This document shows, piece by piece, positions 1 through 11,722 of a stretch of DNA of 64,000 nucleotides. Positions within the stretch are counted from its first letter, which is position 1; each line of letters starts with the position of its first letter. The DNA comes from Cucumis sativus (Eukaryota; Streptophyta; Magnoliopsida; Cucurbitales; Cucurbitaceae): assembly GCF_000004075.3 (NCBI RefSeq), contig NC_026659.2, positions 31,452,272-31,516,271 of the forward strand, written 5' to 3'. A model generated the notes under the pieces. It was given only the letters and a program-made list of their open reading frames with translations, was not told where the DNA came from and did not search any database. The position numbers and the translations under genes were made by a program.

Positions 1-997
1 ATATGGTGTATTGGGTTTGATTGAATTCGACAGAAAGATAGAGAGAGTTCGAAGACAAAAATAAGAAGTGGTGGAGAAAAAGACAATGGAATGAAAATGG
101 AAGATCGGATTGGGTTTGGATAAACTCACTTGCCGGTGTCTCAAGTAACTACAACAGTCCAATCCTCGTAAATTAAATTATCTTTAAACTCTCATACATA
201 CTGTCACTCACAAATTTTACTCATCTTGAACCTCACCACGGTCGCAATTGACATTATCTTCAAAACTTGACAAAGCTAAACCCATTTTGATTTTATATTT
301 CAAAAGTAACATAACGTTATATGGTCTTCCAAAACAATAAACTATAAATATTTTGTAGATTTCGCTCCTACAATTCAAACGACTTTCAGCCTGGTGTGCT
401 TAACAAATATTTATATATTGAAATCACGTAACTTTAATGATTTAGAAATTGAGGTTAACTCTTCTCATGCCAAATTTAGGTTAACTCTTCTCATGCCAAA
501 TTTACCACGAGAGTCTCCAAGTTGAAACATTGATGCATTTAGGTTAATTGTTCTTGACCCATCGTGGCTCAGAGATGCATCGAGCTGTTTTATATCCTTG
601 GGCTAAATAATAGAAGCATGTAAGTAATATGATATCAAGCTAAAATTGTTCCGGGTTTAAAAACATAAACAATTATGTCATTGATCCCACGTCAAAGTTG
701 TTCAGAGACGGCCCCAAGCTAAAGAATATAAGTATTATGTAATATGATATCAAGCTAAGATTGCCGCCAGATGTTACTGAGTTTAAAAACATAAGCTAAA
801 ATGGAAACTAAAAACTAAGACCTAGACACTCTTTAGTTATTTTTAGGAAAATATCTTAGCCATAAATTAAAGAAGATGACCAACATGAAAATTTATCCAA
901 CACTTATACTCCATCAAATCATTTTTATTGGGGGTTAATCATTTTTCAATGAGTTTAAATTGAAGTTCAATTTTTAGTCGTAGAAATAAGCAATATT
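1..997. other. AT-rich flank, no gene seen
   Basis: I see no convincing coding region here. A perfect 26-bp tandem duplication lies at 453-504. A looser duplication of a phrase containing 'aatatgatatcaagctaa' lies near 626-646 and 739-759. The stretch ends at the left inverted repeat of the Mutator-like element. Confidence 0.6.
453..504. repeat. 26-bp perfect tandem duplication
   Basis: The 26-bp unit beginning 'ggttaactcttctcatgcca' occurs at 453-478 and immediately again at 479-504 with no mismatch. It looks like a recent slippage or repair duplication in non-coding DNA. Confidence 0.9.
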
Positions 998-1110
998 GGG
1001 GAATTATCAAAAATAGGATAATTTGGAAGGATGTAAAGAGTTTTGAGATGAATTTTAAAAAAGATGACTTTTAGGACAAATTAGTTGGAAAAAGTCTATA
1101 TTACCCTCAA
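998..1110 (+). repeat. Left terminal inverted repeat of the MULE
   Basis: This pairs in inverted orientation with 3904-4016. The conserved core includes CAAAAATA near the outer end, TAGGACAAATTA in the middle and TTACCCT at the inner end. Confidence 0.8.
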
Positions 1111-1635
1111 GTTAAAAAATATCCTAAAATCAATTTATGAATCCTCTCTTCTCCTTCTCCTTCTCCCTCCGTTTTTTCACTTTCTAAAAATGTTTCATTT
1201 TTCTCTCATCCCTCCCTCTGGTGTTCCATTTTCCCTCATTTTCACGAAAATTTCCTTTTTCTTCATTTTCCATTCTTTAATTCGTTTTCTTGAAATTTCT
1301 TTCTGAAGCTCTTCCCATGGTCTCCCACCGGCCTTTGAAAACCATTTTCTCCATTTTCTCACTTCCAAAAAGAATATTTCATTTTTCTCTCATCTCTCTC
1401 CATTTTCATACATTGTGGGATAAATTGGCCTTCCTAATTCTAAGAGCATGAAAATGTTGCTCTCACCTGCATTGTTGTACATTATATAAAAGTTCTGCAC
1501 ACTTTACAATTTTCCAAGATAATGAAATAAAAATTGCATACCAAAAAACAAAAATGGTATTCATTCCATTATATAAAACTATTTATGTACATAGTTTGGA
1601 ACATATACAATTCCTTCAAAAGTTGGAACTAAAAG

Positions 1636-2131
1636 TCAATACATGGGATTGTTGGTCCATAATTGAAATGCCAATTGTTTTCTAAAATATGACATGTTTT
1701 CTTGACATAATGTAGCTACATCTAAACCAGAAGCTTCATATTCGAAATACTTAATTGTAAATACACCACAATCACTATTGTTGCGTTGAAGTGGAATGGA
1801 GTCGACAATGACAAGTGGCCAAGGTTCCTTGTGTGTTGATGATCCGCCTCTCCTAACAAAGAATCCAGTAGCATCGAGCAAATTTGGCACCATCTCTTGA
1901 ATTGGCTCTAATATGCTTCTCATATCTTCGGCACTCGTCAGCGACGGAAGCGAATCCCATACCTTAACTTGACAACGTACCAAGTCCAAGCATAATAGAA
2001 TCCAATGATTGCCATGGATATTGAATGGAGAGTAAATGTAATCAACATTCACCCAAGGATCTTGACAGTCTTGTTTTGATCCGACAACATAGTCAACCTG
2101 CTTACTAAATGTGATAAACTACTTACTATAG
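1636..2131 (-). pseudogene. Ulp1-like (C48) cysteine protease segment in the MULE
   Basis: The ATG-initiated frame covers 1636-2052 (138 aa). The frame is open further upstream to about 2131, where there is an in-frame TAG. Numbered from the internal Met, the family residues are all present: His16 in GNHW, Asp33 in VWDSL, Gln89 in PLQRN and Cys95 in SDCGVF. Ulp1 enzymes cleave SUMO from its precursor or conjugates. Only the C-terminal catalytic part is here, about 140-165 residues against roughly 200 for a full domain. A possible preceding exon begins MASTSTNGP near 2192 after a CAG acceptor, so a spliced gene cannot be excluded. Because it lies between MULE inverted repeats, I treat it as element cargo. 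It may be catalytically intact but truncated. Confidence 0.7.
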
Positions 2132-2264
2132 ACTGAAAATGATGAGCAGGGTCAATCTTGTACATGGGACCGTTAGTTGATGTCGAAGCCATACTGAAAC
2201 CTGCATAAAAAAAAACTAATTAAATATAATTGCATAAGAGACTTACTAAACATGGATGCACTAG

Positions 2265-2610
2265 CATCTTGGGACTTCTACTCAAAATTTTGGAAGGTGA
2301 GAGATAGGTGCTGATAGGTGCGAGATGCTGGAAAACTTCAAGGCAAAAGTTGCTAAAGTCTAATAAAATTGCTAACCCTAAAGCCTTAACACCTAGTAGA
2401 GTAGCTAAACATGCATTCTAAACGGTTTAGGAAGGTTAACACTCTCATCTTGGGACTTCTACTCAAAATTTTGGAAGGTGAGAGATAGGTGCTGATAGGT
2501 GCGAGATGCTGGAAAACTTCAAGGCAAAGTTGCTAAGTCTAATAAAATTGCTAACCCTAAAGCCTTAACACCTAGTAGACTACCTAGACTAGCTAAACAT
2601 GCATTCTAAA
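2265..2610. repeat. Direct duplication of about 160 bp inside the MULE
   Basis: Copy 1 (2265-2422) and copy 2 (2446-2610) are nearly identical. Both run from 'catcttgggacttctactca' to 'agctaaacatgcattctaaa'. A few single-base indels and an 8-bp difference near the end separate them. The spacing is 181 bp. No coding capacity is apparent. Confidence 0.9.
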
Positions 2611-3820
2611 GATTGTATTCTATTGGAACTACATCACTAAAAACATTAACAAAGTAGAGAACAACAAATGCAGCTTATGATAATGTCTTTCAACAAATTG
2701 CAAAGGAAATGGTCTTTCAACAATGCAGCTTATGATATTCTATTGTACTGGTAGCTTTGCAGAGTTTATATGGGATACCAAATATATGTTCGAATTCAAG
2801 TTCTAAACTCCAAGGTATGGTTTTTCTATTATTACAGTACATTGCAAAGGAAATGATGGATACGGCACTGCCAACGTAGAGGAGTGGATAAGAAATGGAG
2901 AGGTCCGGTGAAAACAAACCCTGAAATCGAAATGGATGGAAGTGGAGAAGCGTCCGCCGGAGTTGAAGTCGAAAGTAAAACAGAGACACGTGCAATGTCA
3001 GTAGTACGACTCTCCTTCCTTGCATTTTGAAGATTAGTGAATATCCCTTCAAGGTCATTAACACAATTCTTTTCTTTTTCCTTCAAAACCTAATGAGAAG
3101 TAGATTGATATTTACTCTTCAAACCCTTTGGCATTGATCCGTCTCTTTTCTTCCACCAAAATCTATCTTAGCAGCAACTGAAAAAAAAAAGAAATCACAA
3201 TGAAGCACCAACCCTATATATAAAGTCCGTTCAGATTGCAAAACAGAATCTACCCAAAAGGAAAAAAATTATATGGGCTTTCGAAACAAATACATTTCTA
3301 ATGCTACCATTGAATATTCATCCACTCCCTCTTACTCAGTTCAAAAAATAGGAGACTGAATTGGAAACAAGTAAAATTGTAACCATTATAACGATCATAA
3401 AATGATCACAAAATTTCACCTAAGCTAATCCATCCTTACCTAGGTCTCTATTTAAAATTTCGGCAAAATCTTAAACATGTTTTTCTATCATGTACTAATT
3501 CACCGTGATCTCTGTGTGTGCCATCATCAAAGATTCGACTCAGTAAGCGGTCTTTTGATTCAACCCTAATTCACGTATTAAAAAGGAAGAAAAACAGAAA
3601 TAAACAAAGAAATAGTTACCCACCAAATTGCTGAATATTTGAGTCGAAAATCAGAGGAAAGTTTGGAGGAAGAAGATTAGGGGGTTTAGTTTTTTCCTTA
3701 GAGAAGTAACAAGTGTAGCTTTGGCTCTTTGTTCAGATCTTTTAGTTCACACCGGAAGGAGCGACGAACGACATCCGAGAAGCGATGATATGCACCGAAG
3801 TAGAAGGAGAAGAAAGCGAA

Positions 3821-3821
<1 letters not shown>

Positions 3822-3851
<30 letters not shown>

Positions 3852-3855
3852 TTTT
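3822..3855. repeat. (GT)n followed by poly-T microsatellite
   Basis: A short GT run is followed directly by about 20 T residues, just inside the right inverted repeat of the MULE. Confidence 0.85.
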
Positions 3856-3903
3856 GCGTTTTGTTTCTGCGTTGAGGAGAAGAAGAATGGAAGGTAAAAT
3901 GAA

Positions 3904-4016
3904 TTAAGGGTAATTTAGACAATTCACACATAATTTGTCCTAGAAATCAACTTTTTAAAAATCAATCTCATAAATCTTTTATTCCTCCATTTTTGGCTTA
4001 TTTTTGGTAATTTCCC
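3904..4016 (-). repeat. Right terminal inverted repeat of the MULE
   Basis: This is the inverted partner of 998-1110, with no indels over 113 bp and roughly 29 mismatches by hand count. Confidence 0.8.
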
Positions 4017-4859
4017 AAGAATATTATGGAATTTCTTAAACAAGACATTCTCTTCATCGTTTCCTCTAGTCACATTCAAAATGGCATTGTCAAACGACCT
4101 TGTAAAGCATCAAACAATCCCCATTTATTTATGGTTGTTCGTGCTGATGCTCTAAAAAAACAAAAGCATGCAAGAAATTTTTGTTCTAATATCAAAAGCA
4201 TCTTGCTATATTGTTTAGCCTATTTGTATTTATTTCAAACTTTTAATAAAAAAACACATTATCTTAGTGATGCACTCGCTCAAGAGGTGCCCATTAAATC
4301 TTTTGAAGAGTTTTTAAAAAATTTAAAAGAACCTCGAGGTCGATTGAGATTGACCTGGAGAAAGAAGTTTTATACAACTATGTTACTTTTGAAATATAAA
4401 ACAAAAAATGTACTATTCTTAAAAAAATTCCATTGGCTTTTATTCTTAATGAGATGAAAGCTTTGATTCGCATATCACAGTTGTTGTACTCAAAATAAAA
4501 AGGAAAGATAGAAAGAATAAGATGAAAAATTGTTCAAAATAACCAATATTAGTCCTCACCTTTTGAAAATAGCACATTTTTTAAAAAGTCGTCAAAGTGA
4601 TTCTTTTCAATCATCCGCAATCGAAGTTGGCTCGAACGTTATTACTTAATTTGATAGTATGTGGTGTAGCAAACAAAATTATCGAATAAATTAGAAAGGT
4701 ATATTGGTTTTCTTTATTTAATAACAAATATAGTAAAAAGTTTATAAAAGTAATTTCCAAAGTAAGTTTTTGTTTTAAGACAACAAAATAGAATTAAGAG
4801 CACATATTTATCTAATGAAAAATAAAAGGAAAATAAAATCCTTTTCTTCTTATTCTTTC
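4017..4859. other. Intergenic stretch between the MULE and RAE1
   Basis: It contains an open frame of 143 codons (4026-4457, plus strand) that begins next to the MULE target duplication. Its composition is Lys/Phe/Leu-rich and I recognise no domain, so I do not call it a gene. The remainder (4458-4859) is AT-rich and should include the RAE1 promoter. Confidence 0.5.
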
Positions 4860-4861
4860 TC

Positions 4862-5232
4862 GTGAAAACAACGCCGACCCCCCGCCCTTTTCTTATTCTT
4901 CACCGAGGGTTGCACCCGCCGCACGCCGTTGCTCCGCCGGCCTTCTGCCGCCAGCGCTCTCTCTCCCCTTCGCTACCATTTCTCTCTCTCTCTTCTGGTC
5001 CTCGCCGCTGTTGGAGTTTGTTAGCTGTGCCGCCCGTTGTGCCGTCAAGTTTCGTCGGAGATTTGTTGAGTTTTGGTGAGTAAGCTTTCTTGAAGGTTCC
5101 ATGAAATCTTTTACCCATTAGTTTTTTGTTTCCTCTCATTGATGCCCACATTATGTTGAAGGTTTACTCGGGGTTTTGGAGCAGTTCTCGCTGCTGTCCA
5201 GCGAGATTGAAGTGTTTTCCAGCGACATTTGG
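4862..5232 (+). other. RAE1: Probable 5' untranslated exon of RAE1
   Basis: A CT- and GC-rich stretch, unlike the flanking AT-rich DNA, ends near good donor sites (GTGAGT at 5077 and GTAAGG at 5233). The first coding exon follows a ctttcag acceptor at 6571-6577, ten bases before the ATG. The 5' leader is therefore probably split by an intron of about 1.3-1.5 kb. The choice between the two donors cannot be made from sequence alone. Confidence 0.45.
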
Positions 5233-6587
5233 GTAAGGTTTTGGGAGTTTGAGTGTTGGAATTTGAGTTTAAGTGATTGTTAAGATAAATACTAAAATTA
5301 TTGTGTGTATAGGTGGGTAGGGCTTGTAAGCTTGGGTTGAATTTTTGTTCTAATCTTAGTAAGTGATTTACTATCGGTTTGCCCTCGATTCTAAGTTGAT
5401 GTTAAGACGGTGATTGCTTTGGAAGTATGATTCTATTGCAATGGATTGAATTGTTGTGCTACTTGAGGGAGTTTTGAGACTTGTAGTTATGTTAAATATG
5501 ATATTATATGTATGTGTTGCTATGTTTGATTGATGGATGGACTGTTGTTCTGAATAATTCATGAGTTAGGTATTAAGATTATGATTACATGACTATGGTT
5601 GTGTTGGACTGATGGTGACTGTTAACTATTTTAACGAGTTGTATGCATCTCATATGTTGATAGTGTCCTTTGGGATCACCACCTACGATTATGTTTTCGT
5701 GATCTTTTGTGGATCACTACCTATGGGAGTGTGCCTTTGGGTTCACTCTCGTGCCTATGTTTATGACAATGTCAAGATGCACATAATTTTGTTAGGAAGA
5801 TTTTAAAATTGATTGAGTATTCTTATACCCATTCAATTTTAAATATCTAAAAATCCAAGTTACAACTCCAGATAATTTGAATCCAATAAATAGAAGAATA
5901 CCTGAAAATTAGGGTTATCACAATCTACGATGGACCGTGATGGACCAAGATAGACTACTATGTGTGTCTAACTCAATCATGATAGTAGTATCGTGGTCTG
6001 TTACATATAGATTGTGATATTTTGCTATATTTGTAAATATTTTCAGAAGTTTTTTCATTTAAAATAATTCTAAATTTTTGGGTAATTCTCTGAAGTTTTT
6101 AAAGAAAAAATTTACATCATGTATGTGGGTACTAAATGTTGAAGCTAATTTAAGTTTAGTATTGGACCGAGGCTTCTGTAAGCCAAAAGAAAATTGTTTT
6201 GGTAACAGTTGAAATTTAGTTTGAGATAGTTATTTTGGTAGGTTGTGAATTATTGATGTATTTTTTGTTTTTCCAAATCAATAAATATCTTTCATGTGTT
6301 GGGTAATGTAAATTTATGTATGATATTCACTAACAGTTTCATGTTTTAGCATGGCTAGAGTTATGGACATTTTCCTTTACTCGCTTCATAAATAAAGTCA
6401 AGTTATCCTTGAAGTTCTTAGCTTTAAATTTCATTCGCGTAGTAATGGCCCAGTCAAAGTCCAGTCATCACATCTGCTCTTGAAATATCTCTCTTATGTT
6501 TGATGCTGTTTAGAACGATATCAATATACGCATGCTTCATTCAAATCTCTTGATGTTGCACATTGTGATACTTTCAGATAGCTTCAA

Positions 6588-9500
6588 ATGGCTGCATTTG
6601 CTAACCCCAATCCTAATAAATCCTTTGAGGTAAGAAATTATTGATGTGTGCCTTGTGCGTTGTAGATTTTGTATTTCAACTTAATTTGTAAATCAGCTTC
6701 ACGACTAGGTTTGTGTGGTCTAAACTAAAATGTCTTGTTTCTTTCTAAATACTGTTTTTAGGTTGCTCAGCCTCCTAGTGATTCTGTGTCGAGCCTTAGT
6801 TTTAGTCCAAAGGCGAATCACTTGGTTGCGACTTCATGGGATAATCAGGTCCTTTTCTGTTCCCTCTTTCTTGTGCACTTGCTTATTTAGTTGTTACTTT
6901 TTACTTTGTCACTAGATGGATTATGTTTATGAAAATTAGGTACTAATGATTGCTATTTTCAATTGGTCATCGGATGTTGAGCAAATTACCTAGGAGAGTG
7001 TCAAACTGAGATATAGAATTTGAGGTTTACGAAGTCCATAATTTTATATTTTAATGGTTTTTGAAGGTTCGTTGCTGGGAAATAATGCAAAATGCAGGTA
7101 ATCTTGCCAGTACGCCTAAGGCTTCTATATCCCACGATCAACCGGTATATAACAATTTAGCTTTCATGTTCTGGTTTAATTAAAAGTTTGCTGTAAGATC
7201 CAAAATGTGGCTAAGTTATTTTGCACTTATTTTTTGGCTTAGGTTTTATGCTCAGCCTGGAAGGATGATGGAACGACTGTGTTTTCTGGAGGCTGTGATA
7301 AACAAGTTAAAATGTGGCCCCTATTGTCAGGTGGTCAAGCCATGACTGTAGCCATGCACGATGCACCTGTCAAAGAAGTTGCTTGGATCCCTGAATTGAA
7401 CCTATTGGTTTCTGGAAGTTGGGACAAGACATTAAAGTAAAAATTAATTTGTTGATTCTTAATTTATCCTAAAGTAATTTGAACATTCTGTGACATTCAT
7501 ATATTCTCTTCAATATGAGTTGCACGATTTCACTATTAGAGCTCAGTTCAGTATTGTGGAACATTGAAAACGCTGAGTCAGATTCACATGATTTGTCTCG
7601 CTTGCCTGTTTTGATCTCGTTTCATTAGTGTGGGCATGTGTTTATTCAAATTAAGGCATGTGTATGCCAGATGTGTGCCTTTGACCTCTGTTTTTTTATG
7701 GTATGAGTTGATGTAGTCTTGCTCCTTAAATTTTTTCCTGTTATGTTTCATTGTGATATGATTCATCTTAAGATTAACTATGAATACAGGTGCATATTTT
7801 CTTTTAGCATGAAATCATATGTTAAATCATCTTAATTAGTCAGATTCATCTCATTAAGATGTTGCTAGAAACAAGCCTGTTCATATCCATGAAGCACCTG
7901 TTTCTCGTTCTCTCTCAGAATTTGCTCTTGGTTTGATACTCTGGAACTAGCATCACACCGTTCACTTGTTAATACCATGAAGAATATCAAATGTGCCCTT
8001 GAGAAGGAGACAATTTGTCGATTTCTGGTCTACATGTTTACTCTTTGCCTTCTGTCTGTCTAGATAGTGGTGAATTACCTATGTTTCTAATTATGATGAA
8101 ACTTCTTTTATGGTTTTTCTATCAATTCAGGTATTGGGATACAAGGCAGCCAAACCCTGTACACACGCAACAACTTCCTGATCGCTGTTATTCAATGGCA
8201 GTGAGACATCCCCTAATGGTAGTTGGTACTGCAGATAGAAATCTCATAGTATTTAACTTGCAAAATCCTCAGGTATTGTTTTCTATTTTTCCTATCACCT
8301 CCTTTTATCTCTGCATCTAATGTAATAGTTGAAGTTGTTTATTAATTTAAATTTAAATTTTTTATATTTGTTTACAGGGTCCTTCTCTCTTCTTTTTTTA
8401 AATGTTATTTTTCTTTATATCTTTCATATTTGAAGTCTAATGCCGTTAAGTGATTACAGAGTGAATTTAAGAGAATTGTTTCACCCTTGAAGTATCAAAC
8501 AAGATGTGTAGCCGCCTTTCCTGATCAGCAAGGTTTCTTGGTAATATTTCCATCCCCCGTACTCATTGTTTAAATGTTTACTTTTCTTCAATTATGATTC
8601 TTTTATTCTATCTTGACCATACTTTAGTTACTACTTTTTTGAGGTTCTTATTTCTTTTCACAATCAAATAATTTTATTCATATTGTCAAATTGCTTGATC
8701 TGGTTTCATTAACCATTCCAGGTTGGTTCAATAGAGGGAAGGGTTGGTGTCCATCACCTTGACGAGTCTATGGCAAATAAGAACTTCACTTTCAAGTGCC
8801 ACAGGGATGGGTCTGAGATATATTCTGTCAACTCCTTGAACTTCCATCCTGTAAGTTTAGAATGAAAGCTGTCTATTTCTATTAAAAAAAAAAGGTTTAG
8901 AATGTATTGAGTTATTTATTTATTGCTGAATAAAAAAATCCGAGAAACTCCAAAATCTTAACACAAAATCCCAACAATACATCTAGTCTACCACCTCCTT
9001 CAAGATCAAATAAAATCTACCTACCAATTATTGTATGATGAATTCAACGAAAAGCATTTTCATGTTGGTGGAGTTCAGATCCTGGATTTTTCTACCTCCA
9101 ATCAAGATGAGTGCCGTCAATTAGCTGCTAAGGATTTGGTTTCCGTTTCAAAGAAAAAAAATCTCAAACATTTATTCCAGTGACGATCATTCACCATGGA
9201 TGGCTTTTGTCTCCTGATCTTTTAGTTTTAATATTACTCTCCAAAATCTTATCTTCCTTGGATTCTAAGTTTAGCCATCACTTTGTTTTGTTGTTATTGG
9301 GTTCTCTAAGAAATGGTGTACCATTTGGCTAATGAAAAAATTTATCCTTTTTTAAGTTACCGACCCTGACTGTCATTACACAAGCTTAGTAGTCATGTTC
9401 CAACTAATTACTTTGACCTATTCTCTTCATTTCCCTTCCAAAGAAATACACTCGACCCTTTCCATTTCTGCCACCTTGGCTTTTGGTAAACGGGCTTAAA

Positions 9501-11722
9501 TACTCATGAGGTTAGAAAGCACTGCATTACATGTGATGAAATCATCCTTCCAACCTAGACAGGCAAAAATTGATACCAGGAATAGTGGACTGTTGACTAT
9601 TTTTAAGATGACAAGTATGTTTTCTTGTTGGCGTGGTGTTGTGGTGGTTATTTTTCTGATTTTGATTGATTATCACCTAGCAATTAACTATAATTTGCTG
9701 TATGTTGATCGATGGTTCTCTAATCTTGCTACTAATTGAACTGCACTTTCGTTCAGGTGCATCACACTTTTGCAACTGCAGGGTCGGATGGTGCTTTTAA
9801 TTTCTGGGACAAGGATAGCAAGCAGAGGCTGAAGGTTCCTCAGATCTTTATTAGATTTTAACTGCATTAGTCTGTCTTTTTCCATATTTATAAAATAGCT
9901 TGTGGTTGCATGGGAACTACGTTATAAACAACTTTCTGGCACAGAACTTGTTTGTGGGATAATGCTTCAAAACAAATTGCCCCTAGGGCCCTAAGTCTGA
10001 GGCTGAAGGTTCCTCAGATCTTCATTTCCGGTTATTAGCTATATGAACAGAGATCACTATGTTAATTTATCACACGATTTAATTGAGACAAAAACTAACG
10101 GGAAACTTTATATGCATTGATGTACTTGAGTTAAATGAACCTGCGCAATACCTTCAGTTCAGCATCTAAACATTTTTTGGCAGTATTGCACATATAAAGA
10201 TAAAGAGGAAAGAGAAAAACATGCAAGAACATGTCTGCATATAATTTGTCTTAGTTTTACAATTAGATGTACATCTCACGATCATTTAAACTGTTTTATT
10301 AAGTGTATGACTTTTGTATACCAGATATGATACTACCTTTTCCTTTGACCTTATTAACATCTTGAAAATATTTTGAGGATTGTTCTTAATGTATGAATGG
10401 TGAATGGTTATCTTTTATTTGCTTTCAGGCAATGTCACGGTGTAGTCAGCCCATAAGTTGTAGCACTTTCAACCAGGATGGGTCGATATTTGCATATTCA
10501 GTACGTATCACGTTAATTATTATTATTTCATTTTTTAAAATTGCATTTCATGTATAATTTATTATTTTTTTTAATTGCTGATGCTCGATTCTTTAATTTT
10601 GCTACCACTGTCCACTCATTAGTTACACAAACACCTATTATAACCGTTATTTTCAACATGTCTATATTTATTTAGCAACGTGCATTTCATTAGGTGTATA
10701 TCAGTCATTTGGCAGTGGGTTGTGTAATTGTAATAAATAGACTTCGTGGGTTGATTGTTTGGAAAATAGTTGATAAACATTCCCAGTAGTTTGTAAGTCG
10801 GGGCCACATGAGGGGCTCCTGAGTTTCTTCAACATTTTAAAAGTTTTTTCTTTGTTCTGTTCCCACTAACGTTTTTCCTTCTTTGGCTAATGTGTCACGC
10901 CTCAACTGATCTGTCTTGATTGAAAGTATTTTTAGACCCCAATGTGGGCAACTGTTAGTTATACAAATGACTTGGTGTTCAACTGTTTCACGTCTGTTAC
11001 TGTAACCGTTACCGTTATGCATATGATACCCTTGAGACTAACATCTCTTGCTAGCAAACTGTGGGAATTCTTCTATTCATAGTTTTAAAGAACGCTAGAA
11101 AGTTGTTACAAGTGAGCTGAATTAGAGATGTGGATTTTGTATAGGTGTGCTACGATTGGAGTAAAGGGGCAGAAAATCACAACCCAGCAACAGCAAAGAC
11201 TTACATCTACTTGCACCTTCCACAGGTACTTGGTTGCGTGTGTAATGTTATTATTGTGGTTTAAATACCACTTTCGTTCTTATAGTTTTTGGTTTTGATT
11301 CATTTTGATTCCTAAAGTTTCAAAATGCTTCTTTTAGTCCCTATACTTTCAACATTAGTTCATTTTTTTGGTCTCTATAGTTTTGAAAAAGGACTATTGT
11401 GGTCCATTTATTTTATTTTTATCTATGTTCTAAGGGATCAAAATAATCACTTTTTAGAAGTTCAAGGATCAAAATTAGAAGTTTAAAATACATGTATCAA
11501 AATGAACATTAAGTAGATAGAATGAAAATGAGAAAATGTTGAAAGTACAGGAATCAAAATGAATTATTCATTTTAAAAATAAAGGGACCATAATGAATCG
11601 AAAAGTTGTATTTGAACTCATTATTTCTTTTCTTGTACCTGCTTATAATGAATTTTGGCTTTTGGATGTAGGAGGTTGAGGTTAAAGGCAAGCCACGAGT
11701 TGGGGGCGGCGGAAGAAAGTGA
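6588..11722 (+). CDS. RAE1: RAE1 mRNA export factor (WD40)
   Basis: RAE1 is a beta-propeller protein that binds NUP98 at the nuclear pore and acts in mRNA export and mitotic spindle assembly. Eleven coding exons join to 344 aa: 6588-6629, 6762-6848, 7067-7144, 7243-7436, 8131-8272, 8460-8540, 8722-8850, 9757-9834, 10429-10500, 11145-11225 and 11672-11722. The start MAAFANPNPNKSFEV, the repeats (SFSPKANHLVATSWD, VFSGGCDKQVKMW, LVSGSWDKTLKYWD, TFATAGSDGAFNFWD) and the tail CYDWSKGAENHNP match RAE1/Gle2 proteins, and the length is close to the roughly 349 aa of Arabidopsis. The donor after exon 8 is GTTCCT, a weak GT site, and its surroundings are duplicated 174 bp downstream. All phases close in frame. 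Confidence 0.95.
9825..10022 (+). repeat. 24-bp duplication of the RAE1 exon 8 donor
   Basis: The 24 bp starting 'gaggctgaaggttcctcaga' occur at 9825-9848, spanning the exon 8/intron boundary, and again exactly at 9999-10022 inside intron 8. The second copy therefore carries the same AAG|GTTCCT junction. Confidence 0.9.
11261..11616. mobile_element. MITE-like foldback element in RAE1 intron 10
   Basis: The left end (ttaaataccactttcg...) and the reverse complement of the right end (ttcaaatacaacttttcg...) are imperfect inverted repeats. Both continue into 'ttcattttgattcct'. There is no coding capacity. The phrase structure (repeated 'tagtccctatactttca'-like wording) is of a type common in plant introns. 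No clear target duplication was defined. Confidence 0.5.

Larger units (their letters stand above)
998..4016. mobile_element. Mutator-like element with Ulp1 (Kaonashi-type), non-autonomous
   Basis: The left end (998-1110) and the reverse complement of the right end (3904-4016) align over 113 bp without gaps at about three quarters identity by hand. The ends read GGGGAATTATC and GGGAAATTACC. The flanking 9-mers are agcaatatt (989-997) and aagaatatt (4017-4025), which match at 7 of 9 positions; 9 bp is the target-duplication length typical of MULEs. Inside is a Ulp1-type protease segment on the minus strand, and I see no transposase. MULEs carrying Ulp1 domains (Kaonashi or KI-MULE) are known from Arabidopsis and melon, and this fits that class. 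Divergence of TIRs and target duplication suggests an old insertion. Confidence 0.75.

Noticed and set aside
453-504. Possible CRISPR-like or regulatory array
   Set aside because: Only two abutting copies without spacers in a plant nuclear context; a simple duplication.
2717-3086. Minus-strand frames of 115 and 84 codons inside the MULE
   Set aside because: No domain is recognised, they overlap in different frames, and no splice model connecting them to the Ulp1 segment could be supported.
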